DNA of 64,000 nucleotides. Origin: Clostridiales bacterium. Lineage in GTDB: Bacteria > Bacillota > Clostridia > TANB77 > CAG-508. Location of the stretch: positions 62,001 to 126,000 of the forward strand of contig DQFO01000008.1 of NCBI GenBank assembly GCA_003525075.1, in the 5' to 3' direction. The notes under the pieces were generated by a model. That model had not been told where the DNA came from. It worked only from the letters and a program-made list of their open reading frames with translations, and did no database searches. The position numbers and the translations under genes were made by a program. Below, piece by piece: positions 63,024 through 64,000 of the stretch; the stretch's first letter is position 1, and the number at the start of each line of letters is the position of its first letter.

Positions 63024-63710
63024 TTACTCCTTATACTCATATATACCATTTAGCATTATTTTTATTTTTCTATCTCTCAATTCTTTTAAATTTTCTCTCA
63101 CTTTCTCAATGTCGTTATCATAAATTGATATTTCATTTAAATTTTTGTATTTTGATAATATATTTAAATCTAACTTATCAATTCCCATAAGTGATAATTT
63201 TTCTATTTTTAATGGTTTATCTATTTTTTCCATTTCAAATCCATTTACATTTTCAATCGCTAATTCTTTTAAATTTTTAAAATCCTCTATAAAATCAAAC
63301 TGATTTAAATTTATATTTATTAATTTTAATGATTCTATATTAGTTAATTTAGTTATATTTTCAAAATCAATAATTTCAGTATTATTTATTGTTAATTCTT
63401 TTACATTTTCTAAATATTCTATTCCATTTACTTCACAATTTCTAAAACTAACTTTTTTTACTTTTCTTAATAATTGCATATCTTCTAATTTTAATCCTAA
63501 ATTTTTTATTGTTATTTCTTCTAAATTTGGAAATAAGGATATTTCTTCAATATATACTTTATTATATTCACCTAATATATCTTCACTGTTTAATACTATT
63601 TCTTTAACTTCTTCTAAATCTTTCTTTGTAATATTTTCTTTATTCAATATTACTTCTATATAATTTTTTAATAATATATTTTTTATTAGTGTTTTTTCTA
63701 TATCTTCCAT
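63024..63710 (-). CDS. Leucine-rich repeat protein, cytoplasmic
   Basis: The 228-residue protein has no signal peptide. A helical head (1-50) is followed by about seven leucine-rich repeats of roughly 22 residues. They have the pattern LxxLxIxNxxx, for example LEEITIKNLGL, VKELTINNTEI, IESLKLININL and LKELAIENVNG. LRR domains bind protein partners. Stretches of Asn and Asp repeat at the turn positions. Its gene is next to the transglutaminase-like gene, which suggests a recognition partner for that enzyme; this is an inference. Confidence 0.75.
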   Translation of the reverse strand: MEDIEKTLIKNILLKNYIEVILNKENITKKDLEEVKEIVLNSEDILGEYNKVYIEEISLFPNLEEITIKNLGLKLEDMQLLRKVKKVSFRNCEVNGIEYLENVKELTINNTEIIDFENITKLTNIESLKLININLNQFDFIEDFKNLKELAIENVNGFEMEKIDKPLKIEKLSLMGIDKLDLNILSKYKNLNEISIYDNDIEKVRENLKELRDRKIKIMLNGIYEYKE

Positions 63711-63771
63711 TTTTTTCTCCTTAGTTTTATTCTTTTTTAATATATCATATGTTAATTAATTTGTAAATAAT

Positions 63772-64000
63772 CTAATTGTTGGAAATATACTTTTTAGCCT
63801 GATTATATCCTTGTTTATATAATTCATAAATATTTTCAGAATCTAACAAAGATGTTTTTTCTAAATTAATTGTTATCAATTTATCAATTCCATCTTTTTC
63901 ATATGACGATAATTCTCTTTCTTGTAATTCCATTGCTCTAGTTGCAACTTCTATAATATTTTTACAGCATTCTTTTTTATGAATTGTTTCAAAACATATT
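63772..64000 (-). CDS. Patatin-like phospholipase, C-terminal fragment (5' end outside window)
   Basis: About 76 codons are in the window, ending in TAG at 63772. The text includes a helix with a double Cys (HKKECCKN), NIIEVATRAMELQERELSSY, then DKLITINLEKTSLLDSENIYELYKQGYNQAKKYI. The order of an alternating helix, a strand ITINL, an acidic short region and a GYNxAKKYI helix resembles the C-terminal part of patatin-like phospholipases. The catalytic Gly-x-Ser-x-Gly lies outside the window, so the family call is tentative. It is 61 bases upstream of the LRR gene on the same strand and is probably the first gene seen of that operon. Confidence 0.45.
   Translation of the reverse strand, partial: ICFETIHKKECCKNIIEVATRAMELQERELSSYEKDGIDKLITINLEKTSLLDSENIYELYKQGYNQAKKYISNN

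Overview
The window is a stretch of AT-rich chromosome (well under 30 % GC by eye, with one sharp exception) from a low-GC Firmicute, most likely an uncultivated, gut-type member of the Clostridia. The evidence is a SpoIIID sporulation regulator and a BofC-type protein, strong GGAGG ribosome binding sites, TTG and GTG starts, SecA with its C-terminal SEC-C zinc motif, an LPXTG-like (LPKAG) surface protein with a sortase, and sigma-A promoters of the TTGACA-N17-TATAAT type. Nearly all genes lie on the minus strand. The plus-strand genes are the D,D-carboxypeptidase, three tRNAs, tsaE, asnS and the HtrA protease. The assignment to Clostridia is an inference from gene content; no marker gene was searched.

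Layout: 1-2.1 kb holds a cobalamin-binding radical SAM enzyme (cut by the edge) and a radical SAM/SPASM enzyme behind a consensus promoter. A histidine phosphatase and a frameshifted tyrosine recombinase follow. 4.3-8.9 kb holds secA, a divergent DacF-type carboxypeptidase and tRNA-Gly, tRNA-Cys and tRNA-Met. 9-13.2 kb is an operon of an SH3/NlpC-P60 hydrolase, ComEC and a BofC-like protein. 13.3-22.6 kb holds hsp20 under a CIRCE-like operator, a SWIM/SNF2 helicase, an LPKAG surface protein and an ABC exporter whose permease is split by a frameshift. 22.7-23.2 kb is a GC-rich one-gene cassette foreign to its surroundings. 23.2-31.3 kb is a single 2683-residue cyclic-glucan-synthase-like membrane enzyme.

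From 31.4 to 48.4 kb come housekeeping genes (tsaE, fadD-tetR, asnS, truA, cdaA, pyrimidine nucleoside phosphorylase, rnhB, htrA, spoIIID, dprA, folD), a DnaB-like ATPase of unknown role and small unknown genes. 48.5-53.8 kb is an ECF sigma factor overlapping a 1577-residue membrane-anchored alpha-2-macroglobulin-like protein that looks like its fused anti-sigma partner. 54-61 kb holds ligA, a sortase, a HIT protein, a short alaS that lacks the C-terminal half, a pseudouridine synthase and an rRNA-type methyltransferase. The right end (61.2-64 kb) is an operon of a patatin-like protein (cut by the edge), a leucine-rich-repeat protein, a transglutaminase-like protein and a small tailed protein.

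Themes: envelope building and surveillance recur (SecA, DacF, NlpC/P60, HtrA, sortase and substrate, A2M, glucan synthase). A competence/DNA uptake set is partly present (ComEC, DprA, a DnaB-like ATPase and an orphan prepilin-like protein). The most unusual items are the GC-rich cassette, the sigma/A2M fusion, the right-end patatin/LRR/transglutaminase operon, the DnaB-like ATPase beside dprA, and two genes broken in the same CCG-T(7-8) sequence context.
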